Shown here: positions 27,136-36,854 of the stretch, one piece after another
Numbering within the stretch: the stretch's first letter is position 1
How the letters are laid out: each line of letters begins with the position of its first letter
NCBI RefSeq assembly: GCF_002929505.1
Contig: NZ_PJJL01000070.1
Span: forward strand, 205,377 to 269,376
Reading direction: 5' to 3'
DNA from: Cryobacterium sp. Y57
GTDB taxonomy: Bacteria > Actinomycetota > Actinomycetes > Actinomycetales > Microbacteriaceae
DNA length: 64,000 bases
Notes under the pieces: model-generated
What the model saw: the letters and a program-made list of their open reading frames with translations, nothing else
The model's database searches: none
What the model was told of the DNA's origin: nothing
Made by a program: the position numbers and the translations under genes

Positions 27136-28929
27136 ATGACCACGGAAACCACTCCCGTGCCTTCAGCTCCGGCGTCTGCCGAGCCGGAGATGCTCACCGG
27201 CTCGGGTGCAATCATTCGCACTCTCGAGCTGCTCGGCGTCACCGACGTCTTCGGCATCCCCGGAGGCGCCGTCATTCCGCTCTACGACGAGCTCATGACG
27301 CAGACCAAGATTCGTCATATTCTGGTCCGCCACGAACAGGGTGCCGGCCACGCGGCTGAGGGCTACGCCTCTGCGACCGGGCGCGTCGGCGTCGCAATCG
27401 CCACCAGCGGCCCGGGTGCGACCAACCTCGTCACCGCCATAGCAGACGCCTACATGGACTCGGTGCCGTTGCTCGCGATCACCGGCCAGGTATTCTCCAC
27501 TTCGATGGGAACGGACGCCTTCCAGGAAGCCGACATCATCGGTATCACCATGCCGATCACCAAGCATTCCTTTCTCGCTCGCCGCGCCGAAGAGATTCCG
27601 GCCGCGATCGCGTCGGCGTACCACATCGCTTCCACCGGCCGGCCAGGCCCGGTGCTCGTTGACATCACCAAGGATGCCCAGCAGAACCTGGCGCCGTTCA
27701 TCTGGCCGCCCAAGCTCGACCTGCCCGGCTACCGGCCGATCGTCAAGGCCCATGGTAAGCAGGTGCAGGCGGCAGCGCAGCTGCTGCTGGCTGCGAAGAA
27801 GCCCGTGCTATACGTGGGCGGCGGTGTTATTCGCGCCCACGCATCCGCTGAACTGCTGGCCCTGGCCGAGGCGACCGGTGCGCCCGTCGTGACCACGCTC
27901 ATGGCCCGCGGAGCCTTTCCCGACTCGCACCCCCAGCACCTCGGTATGCCGGGCATGCACGGCACGGTTCCGGCCGTTCTCGCGCTGCAGGAGAGCGACC
28001 TCATCATTTCGCTCGGAGCTCGTTTCGACGACCGGGTGACCGGAAAAATCAGCGAATTCGCCCCGAGCGCGAAGATCGTGCACGTTGACGTCGACCCGGC
28101 TGAGATTTCCAAGATTCGCTTCGCCGACGTACCCATCGTCGGTGACGCCAAGGACGTCATCGCCGATCTGATCATCGCCTGGGCGGAAGTTCTCCAGGGC
28201 GGCGCGTCCGACACGGCCGAGTGGTGGACCTACCTGCACGGACTGAAGGACGAGTTTCCGCTCGGTTTCACCGAGCCGACCGATGGGCTGCTCGCTCCGC
28301 AGTATGTGATCCAGCGCATCGGTGAACTCACCGGACCCGAGGCGGTCTATGCGGCCGGCGTCGGCCAGCACCAGATGTGGGCGGCGCAGTTCATCAAGTA
28401 CGAACGCCCGAACTCGTGGCTCAACTCCGGTGGCGCCGGCACCATGGGCTACTCCGTTCCGGCCGCCATGGGCGCCAAGGTGGCCGAGCCTGACCGGGTC
28501 GTCTGGTCGATCGACGGCGACGGGTGCTTCCAGATGACCAATCAAGAACTCGCCACCTGCACGATCAACAAGATCCCGATCAAGGTCGCGATCATCAACA
28601 ACTCCTCGCTCGGCATGGTGCGCCAGTGGCAGTCGCTGTTCTACGACGGACGGCACTCGTTTACCGATCTCAATACCGGTCACGGTACGGCCATGGTTCC
28701 CGACTTCGTCAAGATGGCGGATGCCTATGGCGCGCTCGGAATTCGGGTCACCAGCAAAGATCAAGTGGATGACGCCATCAAACTGGCCCTCGCCACCAAC
28801 GACCGCCCGGTCGTGATCGACTTCATCGTGAGCCCCGGCGCCATGGTCTGGCCGATGGTTCCGCAGGGAGTCAGCAACAGTTTCGTTCAATACGCCAAAG
28901 ACCACGCACCAACCTGGGGAGACGAATAA
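27136..28929 (+). CDS. ilvB: Acetolactate synthase large subunit
   Basis: 597 residues with three thiamine-diphosphate enzyme domains. Catalytic Glu lies in [16 protein letters not shown] (about residue 66); the FAD-domain and the C-terminal ThDP/Mg motif [16 protein letters not shown]...[11 protein letters not shown] are intact. It condenses pyruvate (or pyruvate and 2-ketobutyrate), the first common step in valine, leucine and isoleucine synthesis. The regulatory subunit starts two bases after the stop. Confidence 0.95.
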   Translation: MTTETTPVPSAPASAEPEMLTGSGAIIRTLELLGVTDVFGIPGGAVIPLYDELMTQTKIRHILVRHEQGAGHAAEGYASATGRVGVAIATSGPGATNLVTAIADAYMDSVPLLAITGQVFSTSMGTDAFQEADIIGITMPITKHSFLARRAEEIPAAIASAYHIASTGRPGPVLVDITKDAQQNLAPFIWPPKLDLPGYRPIVKAHGKQVQAAAQLLLAAKKPVLYVGGGVIRAHASAELLALAEATGAPVVTTLMARGAFPDSHPQHLGMPGMHGTVPAVLALQESDLIISLGARFDDRVTGKISEFAPSAKIVHVDVDPAEISKIRFADVPIVGDAKDVIADLIIAWAEVLQGGASDTAEWWTYLHGLKDEFPLGFTEPTDGLLAPQYVIQRIGELTGPEAVYAAGVGQHQMWAAQFIKYERPNSWLNSGGAGTMGYSVPAAMGAKVAEPDRVVWSIDGDGCFQMTNQELATCTINKIPIKVAIINNSSLGMVRQWQSLFYDGRHSFTDLNTGHGTAMVPDFVKMADAYGALGIRVTSKDQVDDAIKLALATNDRPVVIDFIVSPGAMVWPMVPQGVSNSFVQYAKDHAPTWGDE

Positions 28930-28931
28930 CC

Positions 28932-30514
<1,583 letters not shown>

Positions 30515-30539
30515 GCATCCGCTGCAGGCGATTCGCTTG

Positions 30540-30575
30540 ACCGGAGGGGCCCTCGTTCGCGAGGGTCCCTCCGGT
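30540..30575 (+). terminator. Strong hairpin after ilvC, terminator-like
   Basis: Long stem ACCGGAGGG.CCCTCG / CGAGGG.CCCTCCGGT with a TTCG loop (30540-30575), 25 bp after the ilvC stop. No T-run follows, so it may be an mRNA-stabilising or weak termination structure rather than a classic terminator. Confidence 0.55.
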
Positions 30576-30599
30576 GCTGTACCTGAAAGACCGGTGAGT

Positions 30600-31340
30600 A
30601 TGGCTGTCAACGGCATGAGCGCACGCGCCCTAGGTGTCTGGCGGCGCCGCAGCGCGACGGCCGCCATGGCCGGCGTGCTGCTCTACGTTCTCGTCGACGT
30701 GGTGCTGCAGTTTCTGCCGCCGCACTACAGCGCGATCAGCGGCGCCGAGAGCAATCTCGCTGTCGGTCCCTACGGCTGGGTGATGAACCTCAATTTTCTG
30801 GGCCGGGCGGTCACGTCGGGTGCCGCCGTCGGAGCACTTTTCGCTACGGCCCGCACGAATCATCCGGGCGCCCGAGTGCCCTCGCCTCGCCTCCTGAGTG
30901 CGGGCCTGGCACTGTTTGCGCTCGGCGGCGTCTGCTCGGGTGTGCTCGCCTTCTTCCCGACCGATGTGGTGACTGCGGAAAACGACGTAGCTGCGGTCGC
31001 GGCCGATCACGGCGTGGTGGCCGTGACAACGGCCGGTACCGTCCACCTCGTCGTGGCCACTGTGGGCTTTGTCGTCGCCCTGGTGGCGCTGGTGCTGCTC
31101 ACCGCCTGGCTCTATCAGAGCGGACAGCTGCCCGCGGCCCGGGGCCTGGCCCTCGCCTTCACCACCCTCGCCATGCTGGGCCTGCTCTTTCTCGGGCTCA
31201 GTCTCACTGTGCAGCCCGCGCTGTTGGGGCTCGCCGAGCGTGTCTGTCTCCTCGGCATCCTGGGCTGGACATATTCGGTTGCCGCCGGCATCCGGCGTCT
31301 CCATCTGCCCAGCACGGAAAAAACCCGCGACCGACGATGA
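30600..31340 (+). CDS. DUF998-family membrane protein
   Basis: 246 residues from ATG 30600 (a GTG six bases earlier is possible; GAAAG lies upstream). Six hydrophobic segments, with the DUF998-like pattern: first helix with a short loop then AISGAESNLAVGPYGWVMNLNF (about residues 45-66), and a late extracytoplasmic loop. Function of the family is unknown. It stands alone between ilvC and the Nramp-like gene. Confidence 0.7.
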   Translation: MAVNGMSARALGVWRRRSATAAMAGVLLYVLVDVVLQFLPPHYSAISGAESNLAVGPYGWVMNLNFLGRAVTSGAAVGALFATARTNHPGARVPSPRLLSAGLALFALGGVCSGVLAFFPTDVVTAENDVAAVAADHGVVAVTTAGTVHLVVATVGFVVALVALVLLTAWLYQSGQLPAARGLALAFTTLAMLGLLFLGLSLTVQPALLGLAERVCLLGILGWTYSVAAGIRRLHLPSTEKTRDRR

Positions 31341-31633
31341 GTCGTGCCGGCGATCGTGGTACACGATCACCGCACGTTCGCGCTGCTGAGCGCGCGGAAA
31401 CGGCAGTACGAGCCCCGACAGCCCGCTTCGGCTGAACCACGACACTCCATCGGCGTCGAACGGCGCTCCCTGACCCAACACGTAGACTTTCATCACGTTG
31501 GAGGCGAGAACATCGCTTTTTTTCAGGTCCTGTGCCCGGATGCACAGCTGTGCCGCAGCGTGGGGGCGTCTGTCAGCAGATGTGCCACGCGCTGGGGGGC
31601 CATCCGCTTCACTCGCGTAAGGTCGGCACTACC

Positions 31634-32932
31634 ATGACCTCAGGCAAATCCACCGACGACGACAAGCTGGTCGCACCAGCAGCGCCCGGCGATGGTCCAC
31701 TACCCAAGTGGAAGATCGTCGGCCCCGGCCTCGTCGTGGCCGCCACCGGTGTGGGAGCGGCCGATATGGTCGCTACCCTCGTGGCCGGCTCGCGCTACGG
31801 CTACGCCCTGCTCTGGGCGGTTATTCTCGGCGTGATCCTCAAGATCGTGCTGGTCGAGGGTGCCGGCCGATACACCCTCGCCACCGGCAAGACCATCTTT
31901 GAGGGCTGGCGGTCCCTCGGCACATGGACCACCTGGTATTTCGGGCCATACATCATATTGTGGGGCTTCGTCTACGGGGCTACGGCCATGTCCTCGGCCG
32001 CCCTGCCCCTCGCGGCACTGTTCCCGGCCTTTCCGTTGCCGGTCTGGGCCGTTCTCATGGGCCTCGCCGGTCTCACCATGGTCTGGTTCGGCCGCTACGC
32101 CTTCTTCGAGAAGATCACCGCCGTGCTCGTGGGCATCATGTTCATCACGGTCGTCGGTCTCGCCGTCATCGCCGTGCCCAACGTTCCCGCCATGCTCGCC
32201 GGCCTCGTGCCGATCATTCCCGAGGGCGGCGTGCTCTACACCCTCGCCCTGGCCGGCGGTGTCGGCGGTACCATCACCCTTGCCGCTTACGGTTACTGGC
32301 TGCGCGAAAAAGGCTGGTCCACGCCGCGCTGGATGAAAGTCATGCGCATCGACAACCGCATGGCCTACGTCATGACCGGCCTCTTCGTCGTCGCCATGCT
32401 CGTCGTCGGCGCCGAGGTGGTCGCCGCTGCCGGCATCACCCTGAGCGCGGGAGACAAGGGATTGCTCGACCTCTCCACGGTGCTCAACGAGAAGTACGGC
32501 GTCGTCGTCGGAACCGGGTTTTTGGTGGGCTTTTGGGCGGCATCCTTCTCATCGATCATCGGTGTGTGGAACGGTGTGAGCCTCATGTTCGCCGACTTCT
32601 GGGGCAACATGCGCGGCAAGAAGTCTGGCCACCCCGACACCCTCGTCGGTGGCAAGTACTTCAAGTTCTACCTGTTGTGGCTCACCTTTCCTCCCATGAT
32701 CCTGTTCCTGCTCGGCTCACCGATCGGTCTCATTCTGGCCTATGGCGTGCTCGGCGCACTGTTCATGCCGTTTCTCGCCGTCACCCTCCTGGGACTGTTG
32801 AACGGCAAGCGCGTCCCACGGGATTGGCGCAATAAGTGGTTCACGAATGTGGCGCTCGGAATCTGCGCGCTGCTGTTCATCGTGCTCGGAGTGCAGCAGC
32901 TGATCACGGCCCTTGCTCCGCTGTTCGGCTAG
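31634..32932 (+). CDS. Nramp-family transporter lacking the canonical metal-site motifs
   Basis: 432 residues from ATG 31634 with AAGG upstream; about 11 hydrophobic helices and the overall Nramp pattern (GPGLVVAATGVGAADM in helix 1, EGAGRYTLATGKTIFEGW after helix 2). In classic Mn/Fe transporters helix 1 carries DPGN and helix 6 carries MPH. Here helix 1 reads TGVGAAD and the helix-6 region reads GGVGGTITLAAYGYW, so both motifs are absent. The protein thus belongs to a divergent branch, and its cargo may not be Mn or Fe. It lies in the cytoplasmic membrane; no operon partner. Confidence 0.75.
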   Translation: MTSGKSTDDDKLVAPAAPGDGPLPKWKIVGPGLVVAATGVGAADMVATLVAGSRYGYALLWAVILGVILKIVLVEGAGRYTLATGKTIFEGWRSLGTWTTWYFGPYIILWGFVYGATAMSSAALPLAALFPAFPLPVWAVLMGLAGLTMVWFGRYAFFEKITAVLVGIMFITVVGLAVIAVPNVPAMLAGLVPIIPEGGVLYTLALAGGVGGTITLAAYGYWLREKGWSTPRWMKVMRIDNRMAYVMTGLFVVAMLVVGAEVVAAAGITLSAGDKGLLDLSTVLNEKYGVVVGTGFLVGFWAASFSSIIGVWNGVSLMFADFWGNMRGKKSGHPDTLVGGKYFKFYLLWLTFPPMILFLLGSPIGLILAYGVLGALFMPFLAVTLLGLLNGKRVPRDWRNKWFTNVALGICALLFIVLGVQQLITALAPLFG

Positions 32933-32956
32933 GTGGCAACCGGATACTCTGTAGGA

Positions 32957-33604
32957 ATGAACGCCACACGCGACGACGATGCGCTGAACTGGGCCGGTGA
33001 CGATGATCCAACCCTGGCGACGGGAGACAACGGCAAGGCAGCGCCGAACACGACCGCCCTGCCCGAGGGGTGGACCCTCCCGCACCAGACGGTTTCGGCC
33101 AACCGACCGGGCGCAACCGGCCAGACGACGGATGCCGACACCACTGCAGCTGACACCGCCGCAGCCGACATCACTGCAGCTGACATCACTGCAGCCGACA
33201 CCACTGCAGCCGACATCACTGCAGCCGACACCGCCGCAGCCGACATCACTGCAGCCGACACCGCCGCAGCTGACGGCGCGGCAGCCGACACCGCCGCAGC
33301 TGACGGCGCGGCACTGAGCTCCGCCGCTCTGGTCGGCATGGGTGTCCTGGCCGGCATGTACCTGCTGTATACGATCGGCTGGTTCATCGGTGTCGCGCGC
33401 ATCGAAAATTCCGTCACCGACCCGGTCACCGAATTCATGTTCTCGCTCGGTGCCTGGCTGGCGGTAGGCGCGCCACTCGCGTGGTTCGGTGCGACCTATT
33501 GGCTCACCATGAGCCGACCGCGTGCCCGGCTGATCTGGCTGCTGATCGGCGTCATCGTGCTCGCCCCCTTGCCCTTCATCAGCGGTTCGGGAGCGGGCTC
33601 ATGA
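32957..33604 (+). CDS. Membrane protein with an Ala/Asp/Thr repeat region
   Basis: 215 residues from ATG 32957 (GTG 32933 is an alternative). About 60 polar residues, then 12 tandem five-residue units of the form D-(I/T/G)-(T/A)-A-A (DNA repeat of 15 bp, 33137-33316), then two membrane helices (LVGMGVLAGMYLLYTIGWF and a later LIWLLIGVIVLAPLPF) with a further hydrophobic stretch between. The N-terminal repeat is probably a flexible, unfolded cytoplasmic tail whose length can change by slipped repair. Its TGA overlaps the ATG of the next membrane protein, so the two are likely made together. Function unknown. Confidence 0.7.
   Translation: MNATRDDDALNWAGDDDPTLATGDNGKAAPNTTALPEGWTLPHQTVSANRPGATGQTTDADTTAADTAAADITAADITAADTTAADITAADTAAADITAADTAAADGAAADTAAADGAALSSAALVGMGVLAGMYLLYTIGWFIGVARIENSVTDPVTEFMFSLGAWLAVGAPLAWFGATYWLTMSRPRARLIWLLIGVIVLAPLPFISGSGAGS
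33137..33316 (+). repeat. Twelve tandem 15-bp repeats inside a gene
   Basis: Units of 15 bp such as GACATCACTGCAGCC with small changes; they keep the reading frame and encode (D-x-x-A-A)n. Several units are identical in DNA, so copy number may vary between strains. Confidence 0.85.
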
Positions 33605-33972
33605 GCGTCGCAGATGGCAATGTCTCGGACGACACCACCGCCACCCGTCGACAGCCACCACGGTGGGCGTTGCTGAGCATTGCAATATTCTTCGGATTGT
33701 TCTATGCCTACGACGTGTGGGAAGCCGTCGGCAACCTGGTCGGACTGAACCTGCAGGCGCAGGCACTGGCCACCCAGCTGAGCGGCTTCGGCTGGGCCGT
33801 GCTCATCTTCGGGGTGTTCCTGCCGGTGCTGGTCTACGCCCTCGCTTACTGGCTCGGACGCAACCGGGCATTCGGAGTGCAGGCCCTGACCCTTCTCGTG
33901 GGGCTGTGTGCGGTGGCCGCCGTAACGCTCGACATTGCCGCTGTGTTCAGCCTGGGCCGATTGATCGTCTAG
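33601..33972 (+). CDS. Hypothetical three-helix membrane protein, 123 aa
   Basis: ATG 33601 overlaps the TGA of the previous gene (ATGA). Polar N-terminus of about 20 residues, then three hydrophobic helices (WALLSIAIFFGLFYAYDVW, GWAVLIFGVFLPVLVYALAYW, ALTLLVGLCAVAAVTLDIAAV). No recognised family. Coupled translation with the repeat-containing membrane protein suggests that they act together. Its stop abuts the stop of the convergent DoxX gene. Confidence 0.7.
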   Translation: MSVADGNVSDDTTATRRQPPRWALLSIAIFFGLFYAYDVWEAVGNLVGLNLQAQALATQLSGFGWAVLIFGVFLPVLVYALAYWLGRNRAFGVQALTLLVGLCAVAAVTLDIAAVFSLGRLIV

Positions 33973-34368
33973 CTAGAGCACCGAGACAATAATGACGGCC
34001 ATCAATACGAGCTGGGCGATGAGCCGGGGAACCACGGGAATCGCCACCCGCCCAAACCGCTTCGGGTGTCGCGCAGCATAGGCATTGGCCGGAAATACCG
34101 CCGCCAGAAACAGCGCGAGCGCCACGGCTGCGACCACCATGGTCGGTGGATAAAGCAATCCCAGCCCGCCAGCGATCTCGCAGACCCCGGTGAACAACAC
34201 CAGGTTGACCGGGTTGGCCAGACCGCTCCGCCGCAGCCGCGGCGGAATCATCGCCGCCATCGTGCGCTGCACCGCTGGCCGAAAATGAATGATCCCGGCG
34301 CCAATGAAAACCAGAGCCAGAAGCACGCGCAGAACCAGTTGGAGACCGTCTATTACGTCGCTGCTCAT
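33973..34368 (-). CDS. DoxX-family membrane protein
   Basis: 131 residues from ATG 34368 (an upstream in-frame ATG at 34437 would add 23 unlikely residues). Four hydrophobic helices with the DoxX-like start LQLVLRVLLALVFIGAGIIHF and the conserved LVLFTGVCEIAGGLGLLYPP. Members are small quinone- or stress-related membrane proteins of poorly known role. It converges with zero spacing on the gene at 33601. Confidence 0.75.
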   Translation of the reverse strand: MSSDVIDGLQLVLRVLLALVFIGAGIIHFRPAVQRTMAAMIPPRLRRSGLANPVNLVLFTGVCEIAGGLGLLYPPTMVVAAVALALFLAAVFPANAYAARHPKRFGRVAIPVVPRLIAQLVLMAVIIVSVL

Positions 34369-34455
34369 TCGTCTATTGTGCAGCCGGTAGGGTTGGAATT
34401 CGAGTAGCGCCCCTTGTCGCGCCACCGACACATGCAATCTAAGGATCCGATTTTA

Positions 34456-36048
34456 TTGTCGAAGCCCGTCGTCCTGATCGCCGAAGAACTTTCCCCCGCC
34501 ACCGTCGATGCCCTCGGGCCCGACTTTGACATTCACCACGTCGACGGCACGGATCGCTCCGCCCTGTTCGCTGAGCTCGCCACGGCGCAGGCCGTCCTGG
34601 TGCGGTCCGCCACCAAAATGGATGCCGAAGCCATCAAGGCCGCGCCGCTGTTGAAGGTCATCGCCCGTGCAGGCGTTGGCCTGGACAACGTCGACATCAA
34701 GGCCGCCACCGCGGCCGGAGTCATGGTCGTCAACGCCCCCACCTCCAACATCATCTCGGCCGCCGAGCTGACCGTTGGGCACATCCTGAGCCTGGCCCGT
34801 CATATTCCGGCCGCCTCCGGAGCCCTCGCCGACGGGCAGTGGAAACGCTCCAAGTACACCGGCGTCGAGCTGTACGAGAAGACCATCGGCATCATCGGCC
34901 TCGGCCGGATCGGCGCGCTCATCACCGCCCGCATGCAGGCGTTCGGTACCAACGTCATCGCTTACGACCCCTACATCACGTCGGCCCGCGCACAGCAGCT
35001 CGGCGTGACCCCGGTCACCCTCGACGAACTGCTCGCGCAGTCCGACTTCGTCACTATTCACATGCCGAAGACCCCGGAGACTACCGGCATGATCGGCGCA
35101 GCCCAACTGAAGCTGATGAAGCCGACCGCGTTCGTCGTGAACGTCGCCCGCGGCGGACTCATTGACGAAGAGGCGCTGCACGAGGCCCTCCTCGCCGGTA
35201 CCATCGCCGGGGCCGGCCTCGACGTGTTCGTCAGCGAACCGCCCACCGGCTCTCCGTTGCTCGGACTCGACAACATCATCACCACCCCGCACCTCGGCGC
35301 CTCGACCGACGAAGCCCAGGAAAAAGCGGGTGTCTCCGTTGCCAAGTCCGTGCGCCTCGCGCTTTCCGGCGAGCTCGTGCCCGACGCGGTCAACGTGGCC
35401 GGCGGTGTCATCGATCCCTACGTGCGCCCCGGCATCCCGCTGGTTGAGAAGCTCGGCCAGGTATTCTCCGGTCTTGCCGCGCACAGCCCGCTCACCAGTG
35501 TGGATATCGAGGTGCGCGGTGAACTCGTCGAATACGACGTCAGCGTGCTCAAACTTGCCGCGCTCAAGGGCATCTTCACCAACGTGGTCAGCGAAACCGT
35601 CTCCTACGTCAACGCGCCGCTGTTGGCCGAGCAGCGTGGTGTCACCGTGCGCCTGCTCAGTGACGCCGAATCGCCCGAGTACCGCAACGTCATCACCCTG
35701 CGCGGCGCCCTCGCCGATGGTTCGCAGGTCTCCGTCTCGGGCACCCTCACCGGCACCAAGCAGATCGAGAAGATCGTCGAAATCAACGGCTATGACGTTG
35801 AAGTTCCGTTCGCCAAGAACCTCATTGTGATGCTTTACGCCGACCGCCCCGGAATCGTGGCCGTCTACGGCCGCGAATTCGGCGAGGCCAACGTCAACAT
35901 CGCGGGCATGCAGATCGCCCGGCACGTAGCCGGCGGTAAGGCGCTGAGCGTACTGACGGTCGACTCCGAGGTTCCGGCCGGGCTGCTTACCGCGGTGCGA
36001 ACGGCGATCGACGCCGAGATCATGGTGGAGATCGACCTCACCGAGTAG
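34456..36048 (+). CDS. serA: D-3-phosphoglycerate dehydrogenase
   Basis: 530 residues from TTG 34456, chosen because AAGGAT lies ten bases upstream and the product then begins SKPVVLIAEELSPATVDALG like relatives; ATG 34432 is the alternative. NAD-binding GIIGLGRIGALI (about 142-153), catalytic Arg in VNVARGGLIDEEAL, Glu in FVSEPP, His in TTPHLGAST; then the intervening domain and a C-terminal ACT domain (YADRPGIVAVYGREF), i.e. the long actinobacterial form controlled by serine. First step in serine synthesis. A perfect hairpin follows at 36090. Confidence 0.95.
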   Translation: MSKPVVLIAEELSPATVDALGPDFDIHHVDGTDRSALFAELATAQAVLVRSATKMDAEAIKAAPLLKVIARAGVGLDNVDIKAATAAGVMVVNAPTSNIISAAELTVGHILSLARHIPAASGALADGQWKRSKYTGVELYEKTIGIIGLGRIGALITARMQAFGTNVIAYDPYITSARAQQLGVTPVTLDELLAQSDFVTIHMPKTPETTGMIGAAQLKLMKPTAFVVNVARGGLIDEEALHEALLAGTIAGAGLDVFVSEPPTGSPLLGLDNIITTPHLGASTDEAQEKAGVSVAKSVRLALSGELVPDAVNVAGGVIDPYVRPGIPLVEKLGQVFSGLAAHSPLTSVDIEVRGELVEYDVSVLKLAALKGIFTNVVSETVSYVNAPLLAEQRGVTVRLLSDAESPEYRNVITLRGALADGSQVSVSGTLTGTKQIEKIVEINGYDVEVPFAKNLIVMLYADRPGIVAVYGREFGEANVNIAGMQIARHVAGGKALSVLTVDSEVPAGLLTAVRTAIDAEIMVEIDLTE

Positions 36049-36089
36049 CACCCTTCGCCCGTGAATGAGGGCGGTAGAACGGATGCGAG

Positions 36090-36120
36090 TGGGCGCCTGA
36101 CCGGCAGGCGCCCACCTTCT
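36090..36120 (+). terminator. Rho-independent terminator of serA
   Basis: Perfect 10-bp stem TGGGCGCCTG / CAGGCGCCCA (36090-36114) followed by a weak pyrimidine run CCTTCT. Confidence 0.65.
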
Positions 36121-36160
36121 GTCCCGCCGCTTCGGCTTGGCGGGTATCCGGCCTGGATTA

Positions 36161-36736
36161 CTACGTGGAGCGCGGCAGTAGTCGGCCGATCAGGGTGATC
36201 AGCCGCGTCATGGATTCGTCTGTGTGGCTCGGTGGTGTGAGTTCGTGCGCGGCGAGCGACGAGTTGACGTAGAGTCCGTCGCTGATCAGCATGATCGCTT
36301 GGGCCGTATCCGGGTCATGTACGGCGTCTTCAATGACTGAGAGCCACCGGCGACGAATCTCGTTGAGCACCTGCATAGCCCGGGGATCCCGGCCTTGGGC
36401 CAGCCGGGAACCGGCGATGTAAGCGCGGTCAAGCGGACTACCGGTGTGCACCGAGGTGCGAATGAGGTAGTCGACGGGTCCGGCTGGGGCGGTGCGGATA
36501 TTATCGGCGTCCTCGCGCGCGAGCGCGTCGAGGCGGGCCAAGAGGCCGTCGACGAGGGCGTCCTTCGAGGCGAAGTGATAGAGCAAGCCACCCTTGGACA
36601 CCGCGGCTGCCGCCGCCACAGAGTCGAGTGTTGCGGAGCGTTCGCCGCCCTCGACCAGTAGCTCCTCAAAGGCGTCGAGCAGTCGATCCCGCGTGGGAGC
36701 GGACGGCGCGGGGGCATTTTTCGACATAGGGGCCAT
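36161..36736 (-). CDS. TetR-family repressor of the adjacent efflux gene
   Basis: 191 residues from ATG 36736 (GTG 36748 and ATG 36727 also possible; none has a clear ribosome-binding site). N-terminal TetR helix-turn-helix: TRDRLLDAFEELLVEGGERS, SVAAAAAVSKGGLLYHFASKDAL (about 35-58). The ligand domain is LmrA/AcrR-like. It is divergent from an MFS multidrug-type exporter, with a symmetric operator (36779-36799) in between. It probably represses both genes and is released by an exported compound. Confidence 0.88.
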   Translation of the reverse strand: MAPMSKNAPAPSAPTRDRLLDAFEELLVEGGERSATLDSVAAAAAVSKGGLLYHFASKDALVDGLLARLDALAREDADNIRTAPAGPVDYLIRTSVHTGSPLDRAYIAGSRLAQGRDPRAMQVLNEIRRRWLSVIEDAVHDPDTAQAIMLISDGLYVNSSLAAHELTPPSHTDESMTRLITLIGRLLPRST

Positions 36737-36778
36737 GGTAACGAACACGCAGACTGTCGGTTGGACACGAGTAACGAA

Positions 36779-36799
36779 CTAGACAACTATACCGTCTAG
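36779..36799. promoter_or_regulatory. Probable TetR operator
   Basis: Inverted repeat CTAGAC-9 bp-GTCTAG in the intergenic region between the divergent repressor and exporter genes. The spacer contains ACTATAC, resembling a -10 box, so binding would block transcription. Confidence 0.65.
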
Positions 36800-36854
36800 C
36801 CGGTACAGTCGATTGTGATGTTCCGCCGATAGCGGTCGAAAAAGTACCCAGAAA

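Noticed and set aside
34453..36051. 532-codon open frame antisense to serA
   Set aside because: Exact shadow of serA; Asp/Gly/His/Arg-rich sequence typical of antisense GC-rich frames, no start signal.
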